Shown piece after piece: positions 24,618-32,921 of a DNA stretch of 50,666 nt. The first letter of the stretch is position 1; every line of letters begins with the position of its first letter. The translations under genes and the position numbers were made by a program. The stretch comes from Actinomycetota bacterium (GTDB lineage Bacteria; Actinomycetota; Thermoleophilia; Gaiellales; Gaiellaceae), in the NCBI GenBank assembly GCA_005888435.1, contig VAXO01000090.1, forward strand, positions 1-50,666, written 5' to 3'. The notes beneath the pieces are model-generated. The model was not told the origin of the DNA and ran no database searches. It was given only the letters and a program-made list of their open reading frames with translations.

Positions 24618-25527
24618 GCTCAGCGCCGACGGCCTCACCTGGATTCACCTCGACCCGCCGATCGATCCGGAGACGGTGAACGCGCTGCGTGCGCGCTTTG
24701 GGTGGCACCCGCTCGACGTCGAGGACGTCCTCTCGAAGCGCCAGCGGCCAAAGGTCGACGATTATCTCGACGACGGCTACCTGTTCGGCGTCCTCCACTT
24801 CCCCGCATACGACAAGAACGTCCAGCGGCTGAACGCCGGCGAGCTCGACTTCTTCATCGGCCCGGACTACCTCGTCACGATCTCGAACGTCGAGCTGCTG
24901 CCGGTGACACGCCTGTTCTCGCGTCTGCAGGACGACGAGCGGCTACGCGACAACCTCTTCGGCAAGGGCTCCGGGCGGCTGCTGTACGAGATTCTGGACG
25001 ACCTCTACGACTACTGCTTCCCGATCCTCGACAAGATCGCGTACAAGCTCGAGTCGATCGAGGACGATATCGAGGACCTGCGTTCCGAGGAGATCGTCAC
25101 GGACATCTCCAAGGTGAAGCAGGAGATCATCTCCTATCGCAAGATCATCAAGCCCCAGCGCCCCGCGCTGCGTCTGCTCGAGCGCCACATCGAGCGCTTC
25201 CTGCCTGAGGAGCTCGAGCTCTACTTCGACGACCTGGTCGACGCCTCCGAGCGCATCTGGGACCTGCTCGACAACTACAAGGAGGTCGTCGAGGCGCTCG
25301 AGAGCACGAACGAGTCGGTCATCTCGCACCGCCAGAACGACGTGCTGCGCGTCCTGACGATCTTCAGCGTCGTCCTGCTCCCGCTGACGCTGATCTCCGG
25401 CATCTTCGGGATGAACGTCCTGTTCCCGGGTGAGCACACCCACACAGCCTTCTGGGTGATCGTCGGCCTGATGATCGCCACGATCGCCTCGATGGTCGCG
25501 TTTTTCAAATACAAGCGCTGGCTCTAA
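24532..25527 (+). CDS. corA: CorA-type magnesium/cobalt channel
   Basis: A 331-residue CorA protein. An N-terminal cytosolic alpha/beta domain (SADGLTWIHLDPP, HPLDVEDVLSKRQRPKVDDY) is followed by a long stalk helix from about 150 to 275 (LESIEDDIEDL, LEAL-like heptads). Two C-terminal membrane helices are joined by the selectivity motif ISGIFGMNV (G-M-N), and the protein ends FKYKRWL. It carries Mg2+ into the cell as a pentamer. ATG at 24532 lies 86 bp inside the MFS gene in another frame, and no later start keeps the conserved N terminus. Confidence 0.93.
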   Translation: MPSLPRIRRTRPRGFAEAVAPRAEPRVAELSADGLTWIHLDPPIDPETVNALRARFGWHPLDVEDVLSKRQRPKVDDYLDDGYLFGVLHFPAYDKNVQRLNAGELDFFIGPDYLVTISNVELLPVTRLFSRLQDDERLRDNLFGKGSGRLLYEILDDLYDYCFPILDKIAYKLESIEDDIEDLRSEEIVTDISKVKQEIISYRKIIKPQRPALRLLERHIERFLPEELELYFDDLVDASERIWDLLDNYKEVVEALESTNESVISHRQNDVLRVLTIFSVVLLPLTLISGIFGMNVLFPGEHTHTAFWVIVGLMIATIASMVAFFKYKRWL

Positions 25528-25628
25528 GGCGTCGACCGGCGACACCGCAGGGAGGTGACGCCGCGATTGAAGTTTCGTCCCGGAGGTATAGAGGAGTCGG
25601 GGTCCAACACAAGAAAAGGGCGGCAGCG

Positions 25629-25763
25629 ATGCTCCAGGCGATTCTCTTGACGTCCTCCCTACTCCTCGTCGTGGGCATGTGCGCGTCGCTGATGTGGCTC
25701 GCCGCGGTCCGCCCGATCGCCACCGAGGTCGTCGCTCCTCCGAGCCCCGAGCCCGACGCCTAG
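25629..25763 (+). CDS. Small single-pass membrane protein
   Basis: A 44-residue frame: a hydrophobic helix at about 3-27 (LLTSSLLLVVGMCASLMWLA), then a short Pro/Glu tail VVAPPSPEPDA. There is no homologue I recognise. It is preceded by a purine-rich AAAAGGGCGG. It fits exactly between corA and the HIT gene. Codon usage looks coding (G/C third positions), but evidence is modest. Confidence 0.45.
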   Translation: MLQAILLTSSLLLVVGMCASLMWLAAVRPIATEVVAPPSPEPDA

Positions 25764-25780
25764 AGCCTAGGCTCCGCCAC

Positions 25781-26263
25781 ATGGAACGCCTGTGGGCGCC
25801 GTGGCGGCTCGAGTACATCAAGTCGGCCGACGAGGACGGCGGCTGCATCTTCTGCGACGCAGCGGCGGGCGGTGACGACGCAGAGCGGCTCGTCCTGCAC
25901 CGCGGCTCGCACGCGATCGCGCTGCTGAACAAGTTCCCGTATGCCTCCGGCCACTTCATGGTCGCGCCGGTCCGGCACGTCGGCGAGTACGGCGAGCTGA
26001 CCGACGACGAAGTGCTCGAGCTGCACCGCTTCGCCTGGGCAGGAATGGGTGCTCTCGCGCACCTCTACGGCCCGCAGGGCTACAACGTCGGCTGGAACCT
26101 CGGCCGCATCGCCGGGGCGGGCGTCGTCGACCACGTCCATCTGCACGTCGTCCCCCGCTGGGCAGGCGACACGAACTTCATGCCGGTGCTCGCCGACGTG
26201 AAGGTGCTTCCTGAGCACCTGCAGGAGACGCGGGAAAAGCTCGCCACGGCCTGGCCTGTGTAG
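25781..26263 (+). CDS. HIT-family nucleotide hydrolase/phosphorylase
   Basis: A 160-residue histidine-triad protein, close to actinobacterial AP4A phosphorylase/hydrolase types. The active site is VVDHVHLHVVPRW (H-x-H-x-H). The N terminus has WAPWRLEYI and a CIFC pair that could bind zinc. NKFPYASGHFMVAP and GYNVGWNLGRIAGAG are family motifs. It probably cleaves dinucleoside polyphosphates or AMP adducts. ATG at 25781 has TAGGCT (25768-25773) seven bases upstream. A strong hairpin follows the stop. Confidence 0.87.
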   Translation: MERLWAPWRLEYIKSADEDGGCIFCDAAAGGDDAERLVLHRGSHAIALLNKFPYASGHFMVAPVRHVGEYGELTDDEVLELHRFAWAGMGALAHLYGPQGYNVGWNLGRIAGAGVVDHVHLHVVPRWAGDTNFMPVLADVKVLPEHLQETREKLATAWPV

Positions 26264-26268
26264 AAGAT

Positions 26269-26292
26269 GGGCGGGGCCGGTCGGCCCCGCCC
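26269..26292. terminator. Bidirectional terminator hairpin
   Basis: GGGCGGGGCC and GGCCCCGCCC pair perfectly over 10 bp with a GGTC loop. It lies between the convergent HIT and BNR-like genes, 5 bp after one stop and 9 bp after the other. No T-run flanks it, as is common in actinobacteria. Confidence 0.65.
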
Positions 26293-26301
26293 ATGTGCGA
26301 C

Positions 26302-27738
26302 CTACTTCACGGGGCCCTTACAGCTCAGTCCGCTGTTGGCTCCTGCGATCGCGGACTGCTGTGAGGTGTTGCAGCCGTAGGTGATGTGCGTCGGGCCGTG
26401 CAGGACGCGCCCCTGATCGGTCCACACCAGCCCCGCGCTCCCACCGCGGTCGATCGCAATAGAGATCGAGTCCGCGAGGTCCCGGTTGCCGTCGTTCGCC
26501 GTACAGAAGATCCCGTTAGTGCAGATCCCACCGACATGCATGACGCTGCTCGACGCCGACGTCTGGTTGAACTTCGGCGTCGCCGAGGTGCCGTTCGTCG
26601 TCTGCGCGAACGTCACGTACCACGGCGACTCCTCGGCGTCGCTCGGCGTGTAGTCGGGCGAGTTGAGCCAGACGAAGTCGACGCGGCCGGCGCTCCCGGC
26701 GGCGATCCACGGGAAGAAGTGCGTCCCCTTGTCGCTGTTGACCTTCACGAGCTGGGACCAGGTCGCCGCCTTGTCACTCGAGTGGCTGAACCAGATGTCG
26801 AAGTGATCCGGAGCGATGATGTTGTCCGCGAACACCGAGTAGACATTCCCGCCCCGGTCGACCGCGAGCGTGGCGAAGATGTCGTCGGTGTTTGTCTGCG
26901 GCCCGGTGTCCGCGACCAAATGCGCATCCCAGACCAGCCCGCCGGCCGGTGAGTGGGCGACCCAGACCTGATGGAAGTTTTCGAGCTGTGTGATGTTGCA
27001 GCCCTGCGTCGTGTTTGCAACCGGATCGGCGGTGATCCACTCCACGTACACCTCGCCCGTGTCGCGGTCGACCTCGATCCCGCTCGGGATCGTGTTGCAG
27101 AACGAGGTGACCTCCGCGAGGCCGTTTTGCGCGAGAACGTCGACCTGCGGCCCGAACGTCGCGCCTCCGTCGTTCGACGTCGACACCCAGATCTGGCTGA
27201 CGGTGAAGTCGTGGTACGCGATGTACACCCGATCCGAGCTCGCCGTCGTCCCGGGGTAGACCGCGAGCCAAGGCCGGTCGATGAACGACGGGTTTACCGC
27301 GGCCACGTCGTCGATCGTCCAGTGGGCGCCGCGGTCGTCGCTGTACGCCAATCGGACCTGCAGCGGGAGCGGCAGGCGTTCGAGTGACGTGACGTAGACG
27401 CGTCGCGTGCCCGGCAGGCAGCTCGCCGTCGGCGTCGCGCAGGGCGTTGGGCCGCCGACGGCGATGTCGACGTCGCCGATGTCGTTGCCGGAGACGTCGA
27501 CGATCGGGGTCTGCACGAACGAGCGGCCGCCGTCATCCGAGCGAGCGACGTGTGTACCCGACGCCTGCCACGCGACCCAGACGGTGCCGTCGGTGCGATC
27601 GATGTCGATGTACGGCTCGGTCGCGTTCGTTTCGGACTCGGGCGAGACCTCCTCCGTGAACCCGAGGATGTCGCTCGCCCCCGCTGGGACCGCGCCGACG
27701 AGTGCGATGGCGAGCAATGCAAGCAGTGTTCGTCTCAT
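26302..27738 (-). CDS. Secreted BNR/sialidase-type beta-propeller protein
   Basis: A 478-residue exported protein with signal peptide at about 1-21 (ends PAGAS). Several Asp-box repeats are visible: ARSDDGGRSF, AYSDDRGAHWT, STSNDGGATF, SHSSDKAATW. These mark a sialidase-like propeller. No catalytic Arg triad or Tyr/Glu pair can be assigned, so enzyme activity is doubtful. ATG at 27738 has GGAGG seven bases upstream; the longer frame from 27789 is rejected. It is a smaller paralogue of the next gene, with which it shares the HVGGICTNG / HLGGICTAG segment. Confidence 0.75.
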   Translation of the reverse strand: MRRTLLALLAIALVGAVPAGASDILGFTEEVSPESETNATEPYIDIDRTDGTVWVAWQASGTHVARSDDGGRSFVQTPIVDVSGNDIGDVDIAVGGPTPCATPTASCLPGTRRVYVTSLERLPLPLQVRLAYSDDRGAHWTIDDVAAVNPSFIDRPWLAVYPGTTASSDRVYIAYHDFTVSQIWVSTSNDGGATFGPQVDVLAQNGLAEVTSFCNTIPSGIEVDRDTGEVYVEWITADPVANTTQGCNITQLENFHQVWVAHSPAGGLVWDAHLVADTGPQTNTDDIFATLAVDRGGNVYSVFADNIIAPDHFDIWFSHSSDKAATWSQLVKVNSDKGTHFFPWIAAGSAGRVDFVWLNSPDYTPSDAEESPWYVTFAQTTNGTSATPKFNQTSASSSVMHVGGICTNGIFCTANDGNRDLADSISIAIDRGGSAGLVWTDQGRVLHGPTHITYGCNTSQQSAIAGANSGLSCKGPVK

Positions 27739-27761
27739 TGGGCCTCCTTCAGGCCTCCGAT

Positions 27762-27791
27762 TTGTGGGCGCCGCGCGAGCGGCGCCCACAA
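27762..27791 (-). terminator. Strong hairpin after the large BNR gene
   Basis: TTGTGGGCGCCGC pairs perfectly with GCGGCGCCCACAA over 13 bp around a 4-nt loop. It starts 12 bp after the 27803 stop and lies between two codirectional BNR genes, so it should limit read-through into the downstream one. Confidence 0.65.
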
Positions 27792-27802
27792 TCGTTTGTC
27801 TC

Positions 27803-30040
27803 TTATGGAGAGGTCGTGCCGGTGCCGTTCACGTCGAACGGCGCGGTTGCGTCGGATTGCTCGCTGTTACCGAGCTCGAGCCGGAAGGCGACCGGCGTGG
27901 TCTGGTCGCTGCCGCCGAAGAACGTCGAGAGCCCCGTGATCGAGTACATGCCGGCGCCCGACTTGATCCCGAGCCCGTTCGCGCTCGTGGTGAGCGTGAT
28001 CGTGCAGGGTCCGGCCGGCGGCGTCGCCGCGACGCACGTACCGCCTACGGTCGCCGCCTGCGTGTGGTGGTACTCGAGCGAGGTGATCGTCGGGTTCGTG
28101 TTGTCGAACCTGCCGGCTTCGCCGACCGGTGCGCCGTTAGGCGGGTTGTCCCGGTAGCCGATGAAGTAGCTCTGGCCGTAGCCCTCGGGATTGCCGTCCG
28201 AGGCGGCCCAGAACTCGACCGACCAGATGCCGCCCGTGACGACGCCCGGGGCGTTGCTGCACGCCATTGCCTTCGCCGCCGTCGGCGCCGAGTCGAGCGT
28301 GAGCGACACGGTGATCACATCTCCGCTCCGGTTGGCGCTCGCACCAAGCAGGTCCATCCCTGGACAGGCCGGGTTTGCAACCCCCAGCTCGTCGTAGGTG
28401 TCGCCCGCACGGTCGGTGACCGAGTGATCCTTGATCGGCCACGTGTTCATCAGCGAGATCGACTGGTTCTTGAACACGCTCACGCCGGAGAGCTGACGTG
28501 CGAACTTGTTCCGCGTGTCACTGCCGCGGGACGTGTTGTCGTCAGCCCACACGACGTTCGCCGCACCTAGGTGGTCGATGTCGACCGTGAAGAAGTCGAG
28601 CAGGTCACGATCGCCGGAGCACGACAGCCCGGCGGTGCAGATACCGCCCAGGTGGTTCGGGTGATCGCTGATCTGGACGCTCCTGAAGTTCGAGCCCTTG
28701 TTCAGCGCGTTGAGGGACTGCGCGAAGTAGACGTTCCAGACCATCGGATTCCCACTCGAATCGAAGCCGACGTTCGAGTTGAGGCCGCTGTTCGCCTTGT
28801 AGTAAACGAGGTCGACCCGGCCGGGGTCGCCCGCGACCATCCACGGCATCACGGCGCTGTCGTTCGACTCCTGTGTAAGCGGGATCGGCGCGGCCCAGGT
28901 CGTGCCGCGATCGGTCGAGAAGGTGTAGTAGACGTCCTGCTCGCCCGTCAGGCCGCTCGAGTCGCTCGACGGCCCTTGCGTCTGCGACCAGGTGTAGTAG
29001 AGGTTCCCGGCCTTGTCGACCGTCATCTCCGGGAAGAGGTTCTGCGGGTTGTGGTCGCCGAGGGACGCCACCTGGTTCCGCGTCCACGTCGACCCGCCGT
29101 CGGTGGACTTCGCAACCCACAGCGAGTACGGCGGCCCTCCGCTAACGCCGGGAATCACCGGCGTATTGCGAACGAACGGGATGTAGATGTTGTGCGTGTT
29201 GTAGATGTCGACGACAGGCGGCCCGGCGACCTGCAAGGCGGGGTCGAGCGGGTCGGGGCACGTCGTGCTCGTAGGCACCTGGCCGTTGAGCGTGTTGCAG
29301 ACCGAGTCCGTGACAAACGTCCCCGGGGCGCCGTCGTGCGTGCTGCGCGCCAGAGCGAGGGTCGTCGCGGCGACGTTCGTGAAGTTGATGAACGAGACGT
29401 AGACATTGCCGGTATTCCCGGCAGGCAGCGGTGCGGTCTCGTCGACGGCGTCCCACTGCCGGTCGTCGATCGCCCCGGGGCTTTGGCCGCAGCCGATGTT
29501 GTCGCCGACCCACGTTTCGCCCTGGTCAGTCGACGTGTTCATCGTGACGCACCCCGGTCCAGGAAGGTCGACGAAGAACACCTTGTGCGTCACCGGCCCG
29601 ACGACCTGGTAGCTGTCCCCACCGCCGCCGCCCGTTCCGAACGTCTGGCCGAAACTCGGAACGTGAGCCGGGATACGGAACGTCTGGCCGAGGTCCGACG
29701 ACTTGAAGAACGGGCTGTAGTGCGGGAACACGAACCCGTTCGGCCCCGAGACATACGTCACGTCGTTTCCGCCGGGAAAGCGGTCGACCGTGACCGTCGG
29801 CTCGCCACCGAAACGCTTGTAGTCGACGAACACCGAGGGCGAGAAGATGCTCGTCGACGAACTCGTCGAGCTTGTGTTGCCGCCGTTGCCACCTCCACTC
29901 GCAAAGTTGTCTGCGAGGACGGCTGTCCCCGGGACGAGGTCGTACGGGTCGGATGCACCCGCCGCGCTTGCCGCTACCACAAGGGCAAGCACGCAGAGAC
30001 TGATGACGAGACCGAATGGCCGTCGCCGACGTTTTTCCAT
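27803..30040 (-). CDS. Large secreted BNR/sialidase-type protein
   Basis: A 745-residue exported protein. The signal peptide is at about 1-29 (basic KRRRR start, hydrophobic core, ends AAGAS), followed by a Gly/Ser/Thr-rich linker (SGGGNGGNTSSTSSSTS). The propeller part (about 65-520) contains Asp boxes: KSSDLGQTF, NTSTDQGETW, AKSTDGGSTWT, TFSTDRGTTW. The C-terminal ~200 residues (from about 545) form a separate beta-rich domain. No sialidase catalytic set can be assigned. It probably binds or degrades extracellular polymer; this is inference. Confidence 0.75.
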   Translation of the reverse strand: MEKRRRRPFGLVISLCVLALVVAASAAGASDPYDLVPGTAVLADNFASGGGNGGNTSSTSSSTSIFSPSVFVDYKRFGGEPTVTVDRFPGGNDVTYVSGPNGFVFPHYSPFFKSSDLGQTFRIPAHVPSFGQTFGTGGGGGDSYQVVGPVTHKVFFVDLPGPGCVTMNTSTDQGETWVGDNIGCGQSPGAIDDRQWDAVDETAPLPAGNTGNVYVSFINFTNVAATTLALARSTHDGAPGTFVTDSVCNTLNGQVPTSTTCPDPLDPALQVAGPPVVDIYNTHNIYIPFVRNTPVIPGVSGGPPYSLWVAKSTDGGSTWTRNQVASLGDHNPQNLFPEMTVDKAGNLYYTWSQTQGPSSDSSGLTGEQDVYYTFSTDRGTTWAAPIPLTQESNDSAVMPWMVAGDPGRVDLVYYKANSGLNSNVGFDSSGNPMVWNVYFAQSLNALNKGSNFRSVQISDHPNHLGGICTAGLSCSGDRDLLDFFTVDIDHLGAANVVWADDNTSRGSDTRNKFARQLSGVSVFKNQSISLMNTWPIKDHSVTDRAGDTYDELGVANPACPGMDLLGASANRSGDVITVSLTLDSAPTAAKAMACSNAPGVVTGGIWSVEFWAASDGNPEGYGQSYFIGYRDNPPNGAPVGEAGRFDNTNPTITSLEYHHTQAATVGGTCVAATPPAGPCTITLTTSANGLGIKSGAGMYSITGLSTFFGGSDQTTPVAFRLELGNSEQSDATAPFDVNGTGTTSP

Positions 30041-30138
30041 CGTTCCCCCCTCAGGTCGAACATGCGCTCCGCTGAGCGCGCGGAGCCGAGGACAGAAACT
30101 TTTTGTTCCGTTCGCGCACGCACGAAACGCGGGCGCAG

Positions 30139-30156
30139 TGACTGACTATTCAGTCA
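30139..30156. promoter_or_regulatory. Perfect palindrome TGACTGA-N4-TCAGTCA
   Basis: TGACTGACTATTCAGTCA overlaps the stop codon of the M32 gene and lies about 100 bp upstream of the large BNR gene on the same strand. The spacing and symmetry resemble TetR-family operators, which would place the BNR gene under a repressor. A short transcription terminator for the M32 gene is the alternative. No regulator gene is adjacent. Confidence 0.4.
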
Positions 30157-31638
30157 GGCAGCGACGCCGGCGCCGTACTTCGCGCGGAGGTACGCGATGT
30201 ACGGCTTCGGGTCGATCGTCGACCCGGTCGCGCGCCGCAGCGTCTCCTGCGGCGGGAACTTCCTCCCCAGGCTGTGCACGTGCTCGCCCAGCCACGCTCG
30301 CAGCGCTGCGAAGTCGCCGCGCTCGATCTGCTCCTCCAGGTCGGGGACGTCCTCCACGATCTTCTGCCAGATCTGCACCGACATCACGGTGCCGAGGAGA
30401 TACGTCGAGAAGTAGCCGATGCTTCCCGACGCCCAGTGCGTGTCCTGCAGAACGCCCTGCGCGTCGTTCGGAACGTCGACGCCGAGGTACTCGTGCATCC
30501 GCTCGTTCCAGACCTCCGGGAGGTCGGGCACCGCGACACGGCCGTGGATGATGTCCTGCTCGAGCTCGAAGCGGAGGATGACGTGCATGCCGTACGTCAC
30601 CTCGTCGGCCTTGATGCGGATCAGCGACGGCTTGACGCGGTTGATCCCGGCCAGGAAGCCGTCGAGCTCGACGCCGCGCAACTGCTCCGGAAACGCCTCC
30701 TGCGCGCGCGGGTAGAAGAACTCCCAGAACGGCCGGCTGCGGCCGACGAGGTTCTCCCACATGCGGCTCTGCGACTCGTGGATGCCGAGCGAGCAGGGGC
30801 CGCCGATCGGCAGTCGCTCCAGGTGGCGTGGCAGCTGGTGCGAATAGAGCCCGTGACCGTATTCGTGCATCGTCGAGAAGAACGACTTCATCGTCTCCGG
30901 GTCGTAGTGCGTCGTGATTCGGATGTCGTCGACGCCGGCACCCGAGGCGAACGGGTGCTCCGTCGGGTCGAGCCGCCACGTGTCGGTCCGGAACCCGAAC
31001 AGCGCCACCACTTCCTTCGCCAGGCGCTCCTGCGCGTCGATCGGGAACGTGCCGGTGAGGAAGGAATCGTCGACCTCTTCGTCCTTCAGCTCCGCGATCA
31101 GCGGGAGCAGCTCCGCCTTCAGCTCGGCGAAGACCTCCGTCACCGACGCGGTCGTCGTATCCGGCTCGAAGTCGTCGAGCAGGATGTCGTACGGCTCCTC
31201 GATCGGGTCGAAGCAGTCGATGTACTGGCTGCGGAGGTCGTACGTCCGCTCGAGCGCGGGCCGGAAGAGCTCGAAGTTGGATTCCGCGCGCGCCTTCACC
31301 CAGATCGTCCGCGCCTCGGTCGCCGTCAGCGTCATCTCGGCGCGCAGCTCGGTCGGCACCTTGACCGCCTTCTCGTAGTCGCGCCGGGCGAGCCGGACGA
31401 ACGCACCGTCGTCCGATTCGGGATCGAGCTCGCCGACTTCGTCGAGCAGGCGTCCGATCTCGTCGGCTGTCAGCGTCTCGTGGTGGATACGCCGCACCGT
31501 GGCGAGGTGCTCGCCGCGGTGCCGCCAGCCTGCGGGCGGCATCATCGTCTGCTGGTCCCAGCTGAGGACGCGGGAGATCCGCTCGAGGTCGGTGATGCGC
31601 GCGAACCGTTCCTTCAGCTGCGTCAGCGCATCGGCCAC
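30154..31638 (-). CDS. M32 carboxypeptidase (Taq type)
   Basis: A 494-residue zinc carboxypeptidase releasing C-terminal residues in the cytosol. The zinc motif is STMHEYGHGLYSHQ (HExxH), and the third ligand Glu is in GIHESQSRMWENLVG. Other M32 landmarks are DPFA-like HPFASGAGVDDIRITT and DTHWASGSIGYFSTYLLG. The length matches the family. GTG at 31638 has TAATCT (31646-31651) seven bases upstream, again suggesting a leaderless mRNA. Confidence 0.94.
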   Translation of the reverse strand: MADALTQLKERFARITDLERISRVLSWDQQTMMPPAGWRHRGEHLATVRRIHHETLTADEIGRLLDEVGELDPESDDGAFVRLARRDYEKAVKVPTELRAEMTLTATEARTIWVKARAESNFELFRPALERTYDLRSQYIDCFDPIEEPYDILLDDFEPDTTTASVTEVFAELKAELLPLIAELKDEEVDDSFLTGTFPIDAQERLAKEVVALFGFRTDTWRLDPTEHPFASGAGVDDIRITTHYDPETMKSFFSTMHEYGHGLYSHQLPRHLERLPIGGPCSLGIHESQSRMWENLVGRSRPFWEFFYPRAQEAFPEQLRGVELDGFLAGINRVKPSLIRIKADEVTYGMHVILRFELEQDIIHGRVAVPDLPEVWNERMHEYLGVDVPNDAQGVLQDTHWASGSIGYFSTYLLGTVMSVQIWQKIVEDVPDLEEQIERGDFAALRAWLGEHVHSLGRKFPPQETLRRATGSTIDPKPYIAYLRAKYGAGVAA

Positions 31639-31652
31639 GGCGGGCAGATTAG

Positions 31653-32255
31653 CTACGCATCCAGGCGGGCGCGTAGGTCCTCGACAGCCGCTTCGAGGCG
31701 GGACAGACGCTCTTCGAAGTCGGGTGCAACTGCTGGGGTCAGACCCCTGGCGGGGTCAGACCCCTCCTCGGTTTCGCCGCCGAGCAGCTGGACGTAGCGC
31801 TCCTCTTTCTGCCCCGGCCGGCGCTCGACCTTGCGGACGAGCTCACGGTCGGCGAGCACGTCGAGCGTGTGGACCACCTCGGCGGGCGAGTCGAAGCGAT
31901 GCATCCGGTCGGTGCGCTGCTTGAGCTCGCCCGGCGTCTGCGCACCGCGCAGCATGAGCACGGCCAGCACCGAGAGCTCCGAATCCGACAGGCTCAGGGC
32001 TTCGTTCAGGAGGTGGCGGTACTTGAGTGCGCGGCTGCTGGCGCCGCTCGCGAACCGTGTCCAACCACGATTCGACATCCGGTCGAGTGCAGCCTTGATC
32101 ATGCGCTCGTCGTACTCGACGATCGGATCGCGGTTCGTCGTCTGGTTACACGCGAGCCGCAGCGAGTTCAACGACAGCGGGTACTGATCCGGCGTCGTTC
32201 GCTGCTTCTCGATCAGGCAGCCGAGCACGCGGATCTCGACGGCGTCGACTTCCAC
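31653..32255 (-). CDS. YceH-like DUF480 protein with repeat-encoded insertion
   Basis: A 200-residue DUF480 protein made of two winged-helix units. EIRVLGCLIEKQRTTPDQYP and LNSLRLACNQTTNRDPIVE are the family signature, with LRGAQTPGELKQRT in the second unit. The C terminus is a short coiled coil (FEERLSRLEAAVEDLRARLD). Between them, EEGSDPARGLTPAV is encoded by two copies of a GGGGTCAGACCCC palindrome, a linker likely inserted by a mobile repeat. The function is unknown. GTG at 32255 has TAGGCT eight bases upstream. Confidence 0.85.
   Translation of the reverse strand: MEVDAVEIRVLGCLIEKQRTTPDQYPLSLNSLRLACNQTTNRDPIVEYDERMIKAALDRMSNRGWTRFASGASSRALKYRHLLNEALSLSDSELSVLAVLMLRGAQTPGELKQRTDRMHRFDSPAEVVHTLDVLADRELVRKVERRPGQKEERYVQLLGGETEEGSDPARGLTPAVAPDFEERLSRLEAAVEDLRARLDA
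31734..31765. repeat. Tandem GGGGTCAGACCCC palindromes inside a coding region
   Basis: Two copies of GGGGTCAGACCCCT (from 31735 and 31752) are separated by a few bases and stay in frame in the YceH-like gene. The same palindrome forms the inverted repeat at 45733-45792. It belongs to a short dispersed palindromic repeat class. Confidence 0.75.
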
Positions 32256-32270
32256 GGGCGCGAAGCCTAG

Positions 32271-32921
32271 TTACTGCGCGGCGCGGAGATACGCGAGCAC
32301 CGCCAGCACGCGGCGGTGGTCGTCCGGCGCCTGGGCGAGCCGCAGCTTGTTGAAGATCGAGCTCACGTGCGTCTCCACGGTCTTCGGGCTGAGGAAGAGC
32401 TTCGAGCAGATGCCGGCGTTCGAGCGCCCTTCGGCCATCAGGCCGAGCACCTCTCGCTCGCGCGGGCTGAGCTCGTCGACCGGATCGTCCTGCCGGCGGT
32501 TGCCTACGAGCTGCGACACGATCTGCGGGTCCATCGCCGTCCCGCCACGTGCGACGCGCCTCACCGCCTCGACGAAATCCTCGATCTCGAGCACGCGGTC
32601 CTTGAGCAGGTAGCCGAATCCTTCGGGCCGCTCGCCGAACAGCCGCAAGGCCGTATGCGCCTCGACGATCTGCGAGAGCATCAGGATGCCGACGTCGGGA
32701 TGCCGCTCACGGATCGTCTCGGCGGCGCGCGCGCCCTCGTCCGTCTGCGTCGGCGGCATGCGCACGTCGACGATCGCGACGTCGGGCTTCTCCGTCGCAA
32801 CGACGCGCCGCAGCCCGTCTGCATCCCCGACGCTGGCGACGATTTCCATCCCGGCGTCGCCCAGCACGCGCGCCACGCCCTCGCGCATGAGCACGGAGTC
32901 GTCCGCGATCACGACGCGCAT
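32271..32921 (-). CDS. NarL/LuxR-type response regulator
   Basis: A 216-residue regulator. The receiver domain (1-125) has the acidic pair IADD, phospho-acceptor Asp in VAIVDVRMPP, and Lys in YLLKDRV. The C-terminal LuxR helix-turn-helix (about 150-210) shows LSPREREVLGLMAEG and KLFLSPKTVETHVSSIFNKL. It would bind DNA when phosphorylated by the histidine kinase whose gene it overlaps by 13 bp. The target genes are unknown. Confidence 0.92.
   Translation of the reverse strand: MRVVIADDSVLMREGVARVLGDAGMEIVASVGDADGLRRVVATEKPDVAIVDVRMPPTQTDEGARAAETIRERHPDVGILMLSQIVEAHTALRLFGERPEGFGYLLKDRVLEIEDFVEAVRRVARGGTAMDPQIVSQLVGNRRQDDPVDELSPREREVLGLMAEGRSNAGICSKLFLSPKTVETHVSSIFNKLRLAQAPDDHRRVLAVLAYLRAAQ

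Noticed and set aside
30139-30156. Palindrome as certain TetR operator
   Set aside because: Kept only as a low-confidence site because no regulator is adjacent and it overlaps a stop codon, so a terminator is equally possible.
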